Translations under genes and position numbers: made by a program
Notes under the pieces: generated by a model
Told to the model about the DNA's origin: nothing
Seen by the model: only the letters and a program-made list of their open reading frames with translations
Databases searched by the model: none
DNA from: Clostridium sp. D33t1_170424_F3
GTDB taxonomy: Bacteria > Bacillota > Clostridia > Oscillospirales > Acutalibacteraceae
Reading direction: 5' to 3'
Assembly (NCBI RefSeq): GCF_015667585.1
Contig: NZ_JADPEG010000012.1
Coordinates: forward strand, 52,485-116,484
Length of the DNA: 64,000 bases
Shown here: positions 1-9,872 of the stretch, piece by piece
Numbering within the stretch: the first letter of the stretch is position 1
Layout of the letters: every line of letters begins with the position of its first letter

Positions 1-3000
1 CGCGTTTGCGATCCGGAGGACCCGGCGTCCAGCGCATGGCTGATTGAGGTCGCGCAGGAGCTGATGAAAAATTCGCACGGCATCTTTGGAAATTACAACG
101 ACTGGACCACCATTTTCCACGACAGCACGGTGCGCAACCATGTGGTCAACACCACGCAGGCGATGAAATCCCCGCCGGTCCAGTACCAGTTTACCGGTTC
201 GGAGCGCGACCGCACCGCCATCCGCGAAGGCATATTCAACATGGGCATCGACCACGCGCGCGTGGACGGGCTGGCAAATTCGGACGAGTGGGCACGCGAC
301 AACCTGCCCTATGTGGGCGCGGAGCTCTGTTCCGTGGTGGAAAGCCTGCAGTCCTACGGCGTCGCCATGCGCATCCTGGGCGACAGCTGGATCGGCGACG
401 ATATGGAACGGGTTGCCTACAACAACCTGCCCGCCGGCTATACGCCCGACTTCACCGCGCACAACTATTTCCAGGCGCAGAGCCAGATGATGGCGACGAA
501 CGGCGCGCACGAATTCATCCATGACCACGGGAACAGCAGCGCCTTTGCCGCGCCGGCGGGCGACGCCTGCTGCATCTCCAACATGCATATGGGCTGGCCC
601 AAATTCATTCAGAACATGTGGATGGCGACGGTGGACGACGGCCTGGCGGTCGTATCCTACGGTCCCAACCGCGTGCGGGCAAACGTCGCGGACGGTAAAA
701 CCGCGGTGTTTGACCAGGAGACCAAATACCCCTTTGACGGCGCGATTGCATTGCACTACGAGGGGGAAACCGCGCGGTTCCCGCTGCTGCTGCGCGTCCC
801 GGACTGGTGCGAATCGCCGTCCTTTACCGTCAACGGCGAACCGGCGGAGGGAGTCCTCTCCAACGGCTATTTCACCATCGACCGCGAGTGGACCGCCGGC
901 GACGTGGTAACCGTCGACTTCCCGATGGAGATCCGCACCAGCACCTGGTACAACAACGCCACCGCCGTGGAGCGCGGCCCGCTGATCTATACCATCAACG
1001 TTAAAGAAGACTGGCACACGCCGGACCCCGAAATGGACGACCCGCGCGTGCTGAAAACGAGTCCCGGCGGCGTGGCTCCCACAAAGGCGTTCCCCTCCCG
1101 CGAGGTGACTCCGGCCAGCCGGTGGAACTACGCGCTGGTTTACGACCCGGGCGATCCATCCGCTTCTTTCGACGTGACGGTTGCGGATGAGATCGCACTG
1201 CAGCCTTTCCATACCGCCAACTCCCCCGTCACCATCCGGGCCACGGGGCAGATTGTGCCGGAATGGCAGCTGCTCAACAACGTGGTTCCGGAACCGCCCT
1301 ACTCCCCCATTCAGGCCGACCCGGCTCTGCAGGAGGAAATTGAGCTGATCCCCTACGGCTGCAGCCGCCTGCGCATCGTACAGATGCCCAGTGTGGGGGA
1401 CGCGGAAGAAACGGTCATACGGAAGGCCGGGGACGCCGTTTCCAAAACGCTGGACGGCGAACCGGTTTTGGAATTTGACAACGTGATGGTTCCCAACGCG
1501 GAAAACTATCAGCTTAAAATATACTACCGCGGCGCGGGCAGGCTGCGCCTGAATCTCAATGCAAAATACAATCAGGAAATCGATTTTGCCGAGGGCGGCG
1601 AACCGGTTGTCATCGACGATCTGGTCGACCTGCTGCCCGCGCAGGAGGACTCCATGCTGGGCGCCACCGTCAAAGCGTTCCAGTTCGGCTATGGGCAGTA
1701 CAACAACATCCGTTTCTTTGGAGAAAGCGGCGTCACCATCGAACAGATTGAAATCACCCCCACCGGCCGCCTGGTTCAGCCGAAAATCACGGAAACAGCG
1801 TCCGACGATGCCTCCATCCGCCTGACAACCAACGTCAGCCGCGCGGACGGGTTCTACCGCGTGCTGTACGGCACCGAAAGCGGCGAATACACCACGACCG
1901 CCTCCGGCTTCCGCACCAATGTCGCCAACCTCACCGGACTGCGGGAAAACACAACCTATTATTGCAAGCTCTCCATGCTGTTGAACGGCAGGACGGTCGA
2001 GTCGGAGGAAGTCTCCGTCACGACCGGCGGAACCGGTGCCGAAGAGGACGCGCCAAAAGCCGACTTTTACGATGATTTCAGCGATTCGGAAGCCAGCGCC
2101 AAATGGTGGAGCCCCTCCGGCACCCCGGGCGCCGTTACCTTCACAACAGGCAAAATACAGGTTGCTTCCGACGGAAACGTCAAGGCGGTCGCGGGCAACG
2201 AAGCCTGGACCGACTACGCGGTCGAGGCGGATCTGCGGACGGACAGCGCCGGCGGCGCAGACTTTGGCATTATGTTCCGCGTCACCGACGTCGACGAAAG
2301 CGCGAGCACCACAACCGATTCCTACCGCGGCTACTATGTCGGCCTGATGAGCGGCGCAATCCGCTTCGGATACAGCGCATACGGTTGGAACCTGGTCAAA
2401 GACACCCCTTACGACATCCAGGCCGGGGAAACCTACTCAGTCAAAGTCGTGGCCTGCGGCGCACGGATTCTCATCTACATCGACGGTGAAATAGCCTGTC
2501 AGTTCACCGATTCCCGCTATGGGAACGGCAGGGTCGGCGTGCGTTCCTGGAACAAGGCGTTTGAAGTTTCTTCCTTCCGCGTGCGGAACCTGACGGAGGC
2601 GGAGCGCAAAGAGGCGACCGAAACGCCGGCGGAACCCACCGACATGATCTACGACGACCTCGTCTACAGCGTATACGAAGGCGTACAGCTTGCCTATAAA
2701 CGGCCCTCCAGCGAGATGAAAATCGAGTATGGAACCGCTCCGGGCGTGTATGACCACGTCACATATGGCGTCAACAGCAAATTTGCCAGTGACAAAGCCA
2801 GCGTCACCGGGCTGGAAAACGGCATTCCCTGTTACCTGCGCCTGAGCGACGCGTTTGGAACCATTCATTCCCCCGAATATGTGTTTACCCCGGGCGTGCG
2901 CCCCGATCTGACCGGCTATGCAAATCCCCTGCTTGACATACGCGATGAAGCGCTTTCCGCTTCACAGGCCGATTACACGGACGAGGCCTGGACGCGCCTG

Positions 3001-5685
3001 CAAAAATCCATTGCCGAAGCCGATCGGGTCCTTGCGATGGACGAGCCCAACGAGATGGACTACGACCTTGCCAGAAACTGCCTGAAAGCCGGCCTGGCGG
3101 AAACCGGCAGAGAAACCCGGCCAACACTGACCGGCGTCGCACCGGTCGAAGGCATCCGGGTTGGAAAATATCTGTCTCTGAACGACGTCGCCGCCAAGCT
3201 GCCGCAGGAGGTGGAAATCACTTACGGGGAACCCGCCGTGTCCATGCGCGCAAAAATCTCCGCCTGGAGATGCGCATCCTATGACCCATCTGTGCCGGGC
3301 GTCTATACCTTCATCGGAACGCCCGCCCCCTCCGCGCTTTATGTAAACAGCAACCGTCTGACCGCATCCGCGCAGGTCACGGTGCTTGACAATGTGGTCC
3401 GTTACGAGGCGGAGGATGCGATTGTCACCGCACCCGCGTTTGTGGGAAGCCATCCGGCTTCGTCGGGCGGCAAACACGTTCAGTCCATCGACAACGGGGA
3501 CGCAACCGTAACCTTTACCGTTGAGGCTCCCGCCGCCGGCGAATATGAACTGATGATCACCGCGGACGGCCATCCCTCCTTCCCGAACGCATCCCACAAA
3601 TTCTTTGTAAACGGCGACATGGAAAACGCGCAGGTCGTCCGTTACCCCGGCGGAACCGGCTGGTTCAACTGGCGGCAGTTCCCGGTCAACGTCGCCCTTA
3701 ACAAGGGAGAAAACACCATTACCTTTACCCATTCCGGGCTGGAAAACAGTTTTGCCCAGCTCGACTGCATCGATCTGGTTCTCCCCGTTGAGGAGGAAAA
3801 CCCGACGGTGCGGTATGAAGCGGAGCAGGGCGTTGTCACAGCGCCCGCATCAGTCGCAGGCGGCGCGGCGTCCTCCGGCGGCCAGCACGTGGCCTCCATC
3901 GACAATGAAAACGCCACCGTTACCTTCACGGTAGAAGCCCCCGTGGCAGGCGCGTATAAAATGGCAGTCACGGCGGACGGCCACACAGCCTTCCCGAACG
4001 CATCCCATAAATTCTTTATAAACGGCGACGCAGAGCATGCACAGATTGTATCGTATCCCAACGCGACCACCTGGGGCGACTGGCACACCTATGAGGTGAC
4101 CATCCGGCTGAATGAAGGAACCAATACCATCACCTTCACCCACTCCGGGCTGGAAAACAGCTTTGCCCAGCTCGACTGCATCGACCTGACGCCGCTCACC
4201 GTCCCGCGCGCGGACGTTATCGTAACCTATTCCGGCAGGGACGTCGCACTGGTGGTCAACGGAGAGCCACAGAAGCTGGCGGACCTGACCGGAACATTCA
4301 CCGCAGAAAAAGTGGAGAGCGGAACCGCCCTCGCCATGACCTTCACACCGCGTCTGGAAGACCGCACGCTCCGCGCTGTGACGGTAAACGGCCAGACGGA
4401 GCTGGTCGGCAAACCCTCGTACACCTACGACTTTACCGCCGCGGGCGAGCCCGTCCAGCTGCACTTCCTGTTTGAGCTGACAAGCAAAACCATTCTGATA
4501 CAGACCTATCATTACGCCAAAACCTATATGGATGATGGCACAGTGGACCAACTGATCCCTGAGGTTCAAAAAGCTTTCCTGCACGCCTATCAGGCCGCCG
4601 GAGACACAATCGACGACCCGCTCGCCACGCAGGCGGAAATTGATCTGGCCTGGGCAGACCTGTTGCACGCCATCCATTACCTGGAGTTCAAGCCCGGCGA
4701 CAAGCGTGCGCTGAAGGACCTGCTTGCCGTTCTGGAACAGCTGAACGAAGAGGACTTTACCGGCGCGTCCTGGACCGTATTCGCCGGCGCATTGCAGGAA
4801 GCGCTGGCGGTCATGGACGATTCCGAGGCGCTGGCGGGCGACATCGACGCAGCCTGTCAGGCGCTTCTGGACGCGGCGCATGCGCTGAAACGCCTTGCCG
4901 ACCGGACGGCGCTCGACGCTCTCATCGCCGCCGCGGAGCAGACTGCGGCGGAAATCGAGGCGGGCAAATTCCTTCCGGACGGACAGGAAGCTTTCTTTGC
5001 GGCACTGTATGAAGCCGCCGCCCTGGAGCAGAACGCTTCACAGAGCGCAATCGACGCGACGGCGCAGGCGCTTACAAATGCAATGGCCGCGCTCCGCAAA
5101 CGAGCGGACAAGACCGAATTAAAAGCCGTATTGGACGCGCTGAAAGCGCTTCATCCGGCGGACTATACCGAACAAAGCTACGCGCGTGTGGCCGCCGCGA
5201 TGGCGGATCTGGAACGCATCCTGGCCGATGATACCTTGGACGAAAGCCGGCAGGCCGCCGTTGACAGAGCAGTGGAACGCGCGCGTGCCGCACAGAACAG
5301 CCTGGTTCCCGCGGGCCGTCCAGCCCCCTCCGGGAAAAAGAGCGGCCAACCGGTTCCGCCGCGTGGCAACATTTACGGCGCTTCCGGTATTGTCTCCGCG
5401 CAGGGCGGCGCACCGGAAAACGGTTCCGTGCGCTGCGACACGACTGCCGATCTCACCTTGACGCGCGGACAGGCCTACTGCTTTAAAATAACGGCTTCCG
5501 GTCATTCCGCGCCGAACTTTACCGTCGGCAATGGGCAGGTTCTGAAAACGCAGTTTATAGCGCGCATCGGCAGCGACTATTATTTCCGGATCTATGCAAC
5601 CGGCATCCCGGGCCAGAGCACCGGTGTGTACACCACTACAGCCCACGAAGAACCACAGCGGCATTGCGTTGTAACAATCGGCTGA
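1..5685 (+). CDS. Secreted GH127 (DUF1680) glycosidase with CBM and FIVAR modules, 5' truncated
   Basis: The reading frame is open from base 1, so the N-terminus lies outside the window. Residues here are counted from the Met at base 64. The first 400 or so residues match the second half of the GH127 beta-L-arabinofuranosidase fold. The Zn/catalytic residues of that family are visible: Glu87-x-Cys89 (AELCS) and Cys169-Cys170 (GDACC). Then follow an FN3-like module (about 573-650), a concanavalin-like module (666-845), a second FN3-like module, one FIVAR helical repeat (946-1016), an Ig-like domain, two similar CBM6/35-like modules (1110-1239 and 1243-1379, each starting VRYEAE), at least three more FIVAR repeats (about 1478-1746) and a small beta C-terminal domain. 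No LPXTG sortase signal is seen, so it is probably released or held by its modules. The likely role is removal of arabinofuranosyl groups from plant glycans; the substrate is inferred. Confidence 0.85.
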   Translation, partial: RVCDPEDPASSAWLIEVAQELMKNSHGIFGNYNDWTTIFHDSTVRNHVVNTTQAMKSPPVQYQFTGSERDRTAIREGIFNMGIDHARVDGLANSDEWARDNLPYVGAELCSVVESLQSYGVAMRILGDSWIGDDMERVAYNNLPAGYTPDFTAHNYFQAQSQMMATNGAHEFIHDHGNSSAFAAPAGDACCISNMHMGWPKFIQNMWMATVDDGLAVVSYGPNRVRANVADGKTAVFDQETKYPFDGAIALHYEGETARFPLLLRVPDWCESPSFTVNGEPAEGVLSNGYFTIDREWTAGDVVTVDFPMEIRTSTWYNNATAVERGPLIYTINVKEDWHTPDPEMDDPRVLKTSPGGVAPTKAFPSREVTPASRWNYALVYDPGDPSASFDVTVADEIALQPFHTANSPVTIRATGQIVPEWQLLNNVVPEPPYSPIQADPALQEEIELIPYGCSRLRIVQMPSVGDAEETVIRKAGDAVSKTLDGEPVLEFDNVMVPNAENYQLKIYYRGAGRLRLNLNAKYNQEIDFAEGGEPVVIDDLVDLLPAQEDSMLGATVKAFQFGYGQYNNIRFFGESGVTIEQIEITPTGRLVQPKITETASDDASIRLTTNVSRADGFYRVLYGTESGEYTTTASGFRTNVANLTGLRENTTYYCKLSMLLNGRTVESEEVSVTTGGTGAEEDAPKADFYDDFSDSEASAKWWSPSGTPGAVTFTTGKIQVASDGNVKAVAGNEAWTDYAVEADLRTDSAGGADFGIMFRVTDVDESASTTTDSYRGYYVGLMSGAIRFGYSAYGWNLVKDTPYDIQAGETYSVKVVACGARILIYIDGEIACQFTDSRYGNGRVGVRSWNKAFEVSSFRVRNLTEAERKEATETPAEPTDMIYDDLVYSVYEGVQLAYKRPSSEMKIEYGTAPGVYDHVTYGVNSKFASDKASVTGLENGIPCYLRLSDAFGTIHSPEYVFTPGVRPDLTGYANPLLDIRDEALSASQADYTDEAWTRLQKSIAEADRVLAMDEPNEMDYDLARNCLKAGLAETGRETRPTLTGVAPVEGIRVGKYLSLNDVAAKLPQEVEITYGEPAVSMRAKISAWRCASYDPSVPGVYTFIGTPAPSALYVNSNRLTASAQVTVLDNVVRYEAEDAIVTAPAFVGSHPASSGGKHVQSIDNGDATVTFTVEAPAAGEYELMITADGHPSFPNASHKFFVNGDMENAQVVRYPGGTGWFNWRQFPVNVALNKGENTITFTHSGLENSFAQLDCIDLVLPVEEENPTVRYEAEQGVVTAPASVAGGAASSGGQHVASIDNENATVTFTVEAPVAGAYKMAVTADGHTAFPNASHKFFINGDAEHAQIVSYPNATTWGDWHTYEVTIRLNEGTNTITFTHSGLENSFAQLDCIDLTPLTVPRADVIVTYSGRDVALVVNGEPQKLADLTGTFTAEKVESGTALAMTFTPRLEDRTLRAVTVNGQTELVGKPSYTYDFTAAGEPVQLHFLFELTSKTILIQTYHYAKTYMDDGTVDQLIPEVQKAFLHAYQAAGDTIDDPLATQAEIDLAWADLLHAIHYLEFKPGDKRALKDLLAVLEQLNEEDFTGASWTVFAGALQEALAVMDDSEALAGDIDAACQALLDAAHALKRLADRTALDALIAAAEQTAAEIEAGKFLPDGQEAFFAALYEAAALEQNASQSAIDATAQALTNAMAALRKRADKTELKAVLDALKALHPADYTEQSYARVAAAMADLERILADDTLDESRQAAVDRAVERARAAQNSLVPAGRPAPSGKKSGQPVPPRGNIYGASGIVSAQGGAPENGSVRCDTTADLTLTRGQAYCFKITASGHSAPNFTVGNGQVLKTQFIARIGSDYYFRIYATGIPGQSTGVYTTTAHEEPQRHCVVTIG

Positions 5686-5789
5686 GAAACGGTTTTCAGG
5701 CTGCTTGAGAGAGACGCCTCTTTTTAAAACAGCACTTAAAACGGTCCTGTTTTGAAAGGAACCTCTTTTCTGTACCCTTCCCATTTGCA

Positions 5790-5829
5790 GGACAACGGCC
5801 CCCGCGCAAGTGCGCGGGGGCCGTTGTCC
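5790..5829 (+). terminator. Perfect hairpin after the GH127 gene
   Basis: A 19-base arm, GGACAACGGCCCCCGCGCA, is followed directly by its exact complement. It lies about 105 bases after the stop codon. No U-tract follows, so it may be a stabilising 3' hairpin rather than a classical intrinsic terminator. Confidence 0.6.
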
Positions 5830-5850
5830 GTTGTGAAAATCAACGCGCGC

Positions 5851-5885
5851 AAAAAAGCTGTTCCGGCCCAATCGCCGCAACAGCT
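5851..5885 (-). terminator. Terminator of the 5933-7056 operon
   Basis: Read on the minus strand, AGCTGTT and AACAGCT arms are followed by a run of six T. It sits 48 bases after the stop of the small exported protein. Confidence 0.65.
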
Positions 5886-5932
5886 CCCTGCAAAGTAGGA
5901 TTATGGAATAGGATCGTTCAGGTATTTGAATA

Positions 5933-6469
5933 TCAGACAATATCAAACTGGAAGGTCAGGTTGCCCCAGTAGGTGCCGGTCTCCGGAATGACCGAGGCGG
6001 GAATCACGCGGTATTTGTATTCTCCGTCTTTATTAAAGGAGAGAACCTCTTTGTTCAGCTCCCGGACCATTCTGGAGCTGCCGTCTTCATAAAAGCCCTG
6101 CACTTCATAGGGAACGTAGTTGTGCCCGCGATAGAGCGCAAAATCCGGACAAGCCGCCGGCATACCGGACTTGCGGGTGCTGACGATCGTCATCACGACC
6201 TTGCCTCCATCCAGGTTGGAAATATCCTCCGCCTTAAAGGTGGAGGTCGCTCCGCCCTTAACCAGCTCAAGTCCCATCGGAATGGTGATGGTGTATGTCG
6301 GCTCCGCAACCGCCTCGTACTCCAGCTCGACGCCGACCTCTCCCCCTGTAAAGGAATCCTGATTAAATTCCACAGACCCGGGATTGACCGCCTTTGTCGC
6401 GGCAAACGATGTGGTGGACATCGCCGCAGCCAGAACCGCCGCCATACAGAAGCTTACCATTTTTTTCAT
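5933..6469 (-). CDS. Small exported protein with YTITIP motif
   Basis: This is a 178-residue protein of unknown function. It begins with a Sec signal peptide (MKKMVSFCMAAVLAAAMS...SFA, cleavage probably near residue 23). The rest is beta-rich and carries YTITIP near residue 56, a phrase common in small exported Firmicute proteins related to WxL-type or pilin-like surface proteins. The start is placed at 6469 because GGAGG lies 8 bases upstream; a longer frame would start inside that SD. The gene lies 71 bases downstream of the membrane-anchored gene at 6541-7056 and is probably cotranscribed with it. I do not recognise a named family. Confidence 0.7.
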   Translation of the reverse strand: MKKMVSFCMAAVLAAAMSTTSFAATKAVNPGSVEFNQDSFTGGEVGVELEYEAVAEPTYTITIPMGLELVKGGATSTFKAEDISNLDGGKVVMTIVSTRKSGMPAACPDFALYRGHNYVPYEVQGFYEDGSSRMVRELNKEVLSFNKDGEYKYRVIPASVIPETGTYWGNLTFQFDIV

Positions 6470-6540
6470 TTTGACTTCCTCCATTTATTTGAAATGATTT
6501 ATCAAAACATTCTGTCCGGAAGGACAGGATGAGGATTGGC

Positions 6541-7056
6541 TCAAACCACCATCAGCTTGGTCTTTACGTTCGCCCCATTCATCTGCACCTGATCCTTTAA
6601 CGAAAAGGTAGAAATCTTAATCGTCGCCCCATACTCGCCCGCGTCCAGCGAACGGGAAAGCGTCTGTTCCTGGATTGCCTTGCCCGGCTCCACCAGCTTG
6701 GAGGAATAGAGCGTCTCGCCCGTGTCGTCCAGCACCAGTTCAAAGGTAAAATAGCAGGGGTTTTCCTCCGGGTTCAGCAGGGAAATCCTGACGTCCTGCT
6801 CGTTGGCCGGAATGGAGATAGAGGCATAACCGGGAATCTTGATGCCCGGCTGGCTTTCGCCGCCCTGCTCCGGCGGCACAGTTCCGGCCCAGTCCCTGGC
6901 CGTCTCGTCCAGTTCCTGCTCCATCGGAGCGACCGCCGGCGGAGCCGTCCAGTTCTGGTATTGTATGCCTACAAAAATTCCGCCGCCCAGCAGCACCAGC
7001 ATGCAGAAGGCCAGCAACGCTGTTTTAATAAACTTGTGATTGGATGATTCCTGCAT
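6541..7056 (-). CDS. Membrane-anchored hypothetical protein
   Basis: This 171-residue protein has one N-terminal membrane segment (about residues 10-31, FIKTALLAFCMLVLLGGGIF) and an extracytoplasmic beta-rich domain with the phrases SISIPANEQDV and NPCYFTFEL. The start at Met 7056 is preceded by AGGAAGGA at slightly long spacing; a start 22 codons upstream is possible. It precedes the YTITIP exported protein in the same direction. Such pairs suggest a surface-exposed partner or an assembly factor for the second protein, but that is inference. No catalytic motif was seen. Confidence 0.6.
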   Translation of the reverse strand: MQESSNHKFIKTALLAFCMLVLLGGGIFVGIQYQNWTAPPAVAPMEQELDETARDWAGTVPPEQGGESQPGIKIPGYASISIPANEQDVRISLLNPEENPCYFTFELVLDDTGETLYSSKLVEPGKAIQEQTLSRSLDAGEYGATIKISTFSLKDQVQMNGANVKTKLMVV

Positions 7057-7208
7057 AGTAATGAATCGTTCCTTCCTGTCTTTCTCATTTTTTCTGACAA
7101 AGGAAGGATACCGCTTTCTCATTAAAGCAAGATGTTGCTTTGGTTAAATTCTGATTAAAACGAAAAGCGCTGTACCACCATGCGCGTTTTGCACAAGAGA
7201 TTGGCAGT

Positions 7209-7244
7209 AAAAAACGGCTCTCCCGCTTTTAGCGGGAGAGCCGT
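7209..7244 (-). terminator. Terminator of the EF-G-like gene
   Basis: ACGGCTCTCCCGCT and its exact complement flank a short AAA-type loop. A T-run follows on the minus strand. Confidence 0.85.
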
Positions 7245-7329
7245 CAAATTTAACTAACTCTTATATATCATAACAATTGTGATACAGCGCCTGATCTGTT
7301 TTTTTAATGCACTTCTTATATGGATTGTA

Positions 7330-9396
7330 TTACTCCGCGTCGGCCTTGGCCTGCTCGATGACCTTCTGTGCGACCTGCGCGGGCGCCTCCTCATAGCGTG
7401 TAAAGTCAAATGTAAAGCTGCCGCGTCCCTGCGTCACCTGGCGCACATAGGTGCAGAAGTCGTGCATCTCCGCCATCGGCACTTCCGCCTCTACGGTCTG
7501 CTGGCCCTCACCCGCGGGCTCCATACCCAAAACGCGGCCGCGGCGCTTGTTGACCTCACCCATAATGTCGCCCATGTTCGCATCCGGAACGGTCGCGCGC
7601 AGCGTGCCGATCGGCTCCAGCAGCGCGGGACTGGCAATCGGCATACCGGCCTTATAGGCCAGTGTTGCCGCCATTTTAAACGCCATTTCGGAAGAATCCA
7701 CCGGATGGTAAGAGCCGTCGTACAGCGTCGCGCGCAGGCCGACCACCGGATATCCCGCCAGCGGTCCGTGTACGATACAGTCCTGCAAGCCCTTTTCCAC
7801 CGCCGGGAAATACCCCTTCGGTACGGAACCGCCGACGACGCGCTCGCCGAACTCGAGGCCCTCGCTGTCGCACGGCTCAAATTCGATCCAAACATCGCCA
7901 AACTGGCCGTGTCCGCCGGTCTGTTTCTTATGGCGTCCCTGTACCTGTACCTTCTTGCGGATGGTTTCACGGTACGCCACGCGCGGCTCCTCCAGCGTGA
8001 TGTCCACGCCGAATTTATTCTTGAGCTTGGAGACAATCACGTCCAGATGCTGCTCGCCGAGGCCGGAAAGAACCATCTGATGCGTCTCCGCATTGTTGAC
8101 AAATTTAATGACCGGGTCTTCCTCCATCAGACGGAAGACGCCCTGCGCCACTTTATCCTCGTCGCCCTTGTTCTTCGGGACAATCGCCAGGGAGAGCGTG
8201 GGAACGGGATAGGTGATGCCCTCCAGCGTGACCTTGCGGGTCGGGGAACAGAGGGTATCGCCCGTGGCGACGCCGCCCAGTTTTAATACAACGCCGATAT
8301 CGCCCGCCGTGATGCAGCTCATTTCCTCCTGCTTTTTGCCGCGCAGCATGACCACCTTGCCGATGCGCTCGGTGTTGCCGGTGCGCATATCCACCAGCTG
8401 GGAATCCGTCGCCACCTTGCCGGAAATCACTTTCAGGAAGGACATCTTGCCGACGAACGGGTCCGCAATGGTCTTAAAGACGATCGCCGCCGTCGCGCCG
8501 TCCGGATTGACGGAGAGCTCCACCGGATTGCCGTCGATGTCCGCGCCGATCTCCGCGCTCTTCTCCTGCGCGGAGGGGGCCAGCCAGGTCAGGCCGTCCA
8601 GGAACTGCTCCATGCCGCGCATCAGGAGCGCGTCGCCGCAGAACACCGGGCTGATCGCGCCGGACTTGACGCCCTTGCTGATGCCGACGATGACTTCTTC
8701 CGGCGTAAAGGCTTCGCCGGAGAAATATTTTTCAAACATCTCGTCGCTTGTCTCCGCAACCGCTTCATAAATCGCGGTGCGCAAGCCCTCCAGACGGTCG
8801 CCCATCGGGGGCATCGCGACCTCCACGGGCTTGCCGTTGGAGTAATCGTACGCTTTATATTCCAGAATATTGACATAGATATTCGCCTTGCCGTCCTCTA
8901 TGTAGGGAACGACGACCGGGCACACGGACGGGCCGAAACTGCCCTTCAGATCCTCAAACACGCGGTAAAAACGCGCGCTCTCGTCGCACAGTCCGTTGAC
9001 AAAGAAAATCTTTGCCAGGCCGCGCGCATCCGCCGCCGCAACCGCCTTTTCCGTACCGACCGCCACGCCGTCCTTGCCGGAAACCGCGATCAGAACAGAA
9101 TCCGCCGCGCGGACCGCTTCGCACATCGCGCCTTCAAAATCGAACAGGCCCGGTGCGTCCAGCAGGTTGATTTTATGATTCTTCCACTCCAGCGGGGCCA
9201 CTGCCGCGCTGATGGTTGCTTTTCTCTTGATCTCCTCCGCATCATAATCGCATACGGTATTGCCCTCTCCAACCTTCCCGAAACGGTCCGTCGCACCGGA
9301 GAGGTAAAGCATGGCCTCCGCAATAGAGGTCTTTCCGGAGCCGCTGTGCCCCGCGATTGCAATGTTCAAAATATCTTTCGCATTGTACAGTTTCAC
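7330..9396 (-). CDS. Elongation factor G-like GTPase (FusA paralogue)
   Basis: The 688-residue protein has the whole EF-G layout: G domain, domain II, and domains III-V (for example GHGQFGDVWIEFEPC and the C-terminal GMEPAGEGQQTVEAEVP). The P-loop is GHSGSGKT (about residues 16-23). The G3 motif reads DAPGLFDF where translational GTPases have DTPGH, so the catalytic His is absent. The NKxD motif is replaced by NGLCDE. These are traits of the EF-G-like group (PRK12740 type) rather than canonical FusA. The protein probably binds ribosomes, but its role is unknown; a tetracycline-protection role is not supported. It is monocistronic, with its own terminator. Confidence 0.85.
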   Translation of the reverse strand: MKLYNAKDILNIAIAGHSGSGKTSIAEAMLYLSGATDRFGKVGEGNTVCDYDAEEIKRKATISAAVAPLEWKNHKINLLDAPGLFDFEGAMCEAVRAADSVLIAVSGKDGVAVGTEKAVAAADARGLAKIFFVNGLCDESARFYRVFEDLKGSFGPSVCPVVVPYIEDGKANIYVNILEYKAYDYSNGKPVEVAMPPMGDRLEGLRTAIYEAVAETSDEMFEKYFSGEAFTPEEVIVGISKGVKSGAISPVFCGDALLMRGMEQFLDGLTWLAPSAQEKSAEIGADIDGNPVELSVNPDGATAAIVFKTIADPFVGKMSFLKVISGKVATDSQLVDMRTGNTERIGKVVMLRGKKQEEMSCITAGDIGVVLKLGGVATGDTLCSPTRKVTLEGITYPVPTLSLAIVPKNKGDEDKVAQGVFRLMEEDPVIKFVNNAETHQMVLSGLGEQHLDVIVSKLKNKFGVDITLEEPRVAYRETIRKKVQVQGRHKKQTGGHGQFGDVWIEFEPCDSEGLEFGERVVGGSVPKGYFPAVEKGLQDCIVHGPLAGYPVVGLRATLYDGSYHPVDSSEMAFKMAATLAYKAGMPIASPALLEPIGTLRATVPDANMGDIMGEVNKRRGRVLGMEPAGEGQQTVEAEVPMAEMHDFCTYVRQVTQGRGSFTFDFTRYEEAPAQVAQKVIEQAKADAE

Positions 9397-9872
9397 TTAA
9401 AAAACTCCTTTCAGGGGGTGATTGGTACAACTTTACAATTGTTCAATCAAATTAATAACAATTATATCGCATTCTCACAACCATTACAAGCAAAAAGTGA
9501 AATTTAACAGAATCAAACAGAAAGTTTTTGCAAATACTGGGCAGAATGCGCGTCAATTACAGATAAATTTGCTTATTTCCTTTCTATTCTGCCCTTTTCC
9601 ATTTTCCCCAATATGCCTTTGATCAGATTTATTTTCTAACGTGAAGTATTAAAAATGCGTATTTTTCTTATTTTATATATCAATTCAGCAAAAAGCAATA
9701 GACGAAAGCTGTCTATTAATACGAAAAAATAATATTTTTAAAGTATTATTGACAGGGATATTTAAAAGTGCTAAATTATAATTACAGAATAAATTTTTTC
9801 AGTTGGATTAATTGCCTCGGTGCACAGGGGCGATTAAAAATAGCAAATGAAATCTTAAAAGGAGGTACAAAA
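9397..9872. other. AT-rich intergenic region
   Basis: This is about 475 bases of low-GC DNA between divergent genes. Apart from the promoter before the secreted peptide, I see no gene, repeat array or RNA. Its composition contrasts with the GC-rich EF-G-like gene. Confidence 0.5.
9749..9777 (+). promoter_or_regulatory. Sigma-A-type promoter of the secreted Cys-rich peptide gene
   Basis: TTGACA (9749-9754), a 17-base spacer and TAAATT (9772-9777) stand about 95 bases before the start codon. Confidence 0.55.

Noticed and set aside
3850..4881. 343-codon minus-strand frame inside the GH127 gene
   Set aside because: It mirrors the sense repeats and has no start signal or recognisable motif.
7330..9396. 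Tetracycline resistance ribosomal protection protein
   Set aside because: The protein is EF-G-like, but its altered G3/G4 motifs fit the EF-G-like paralogue group rather than TetM/TetO, and there is no resistance context.
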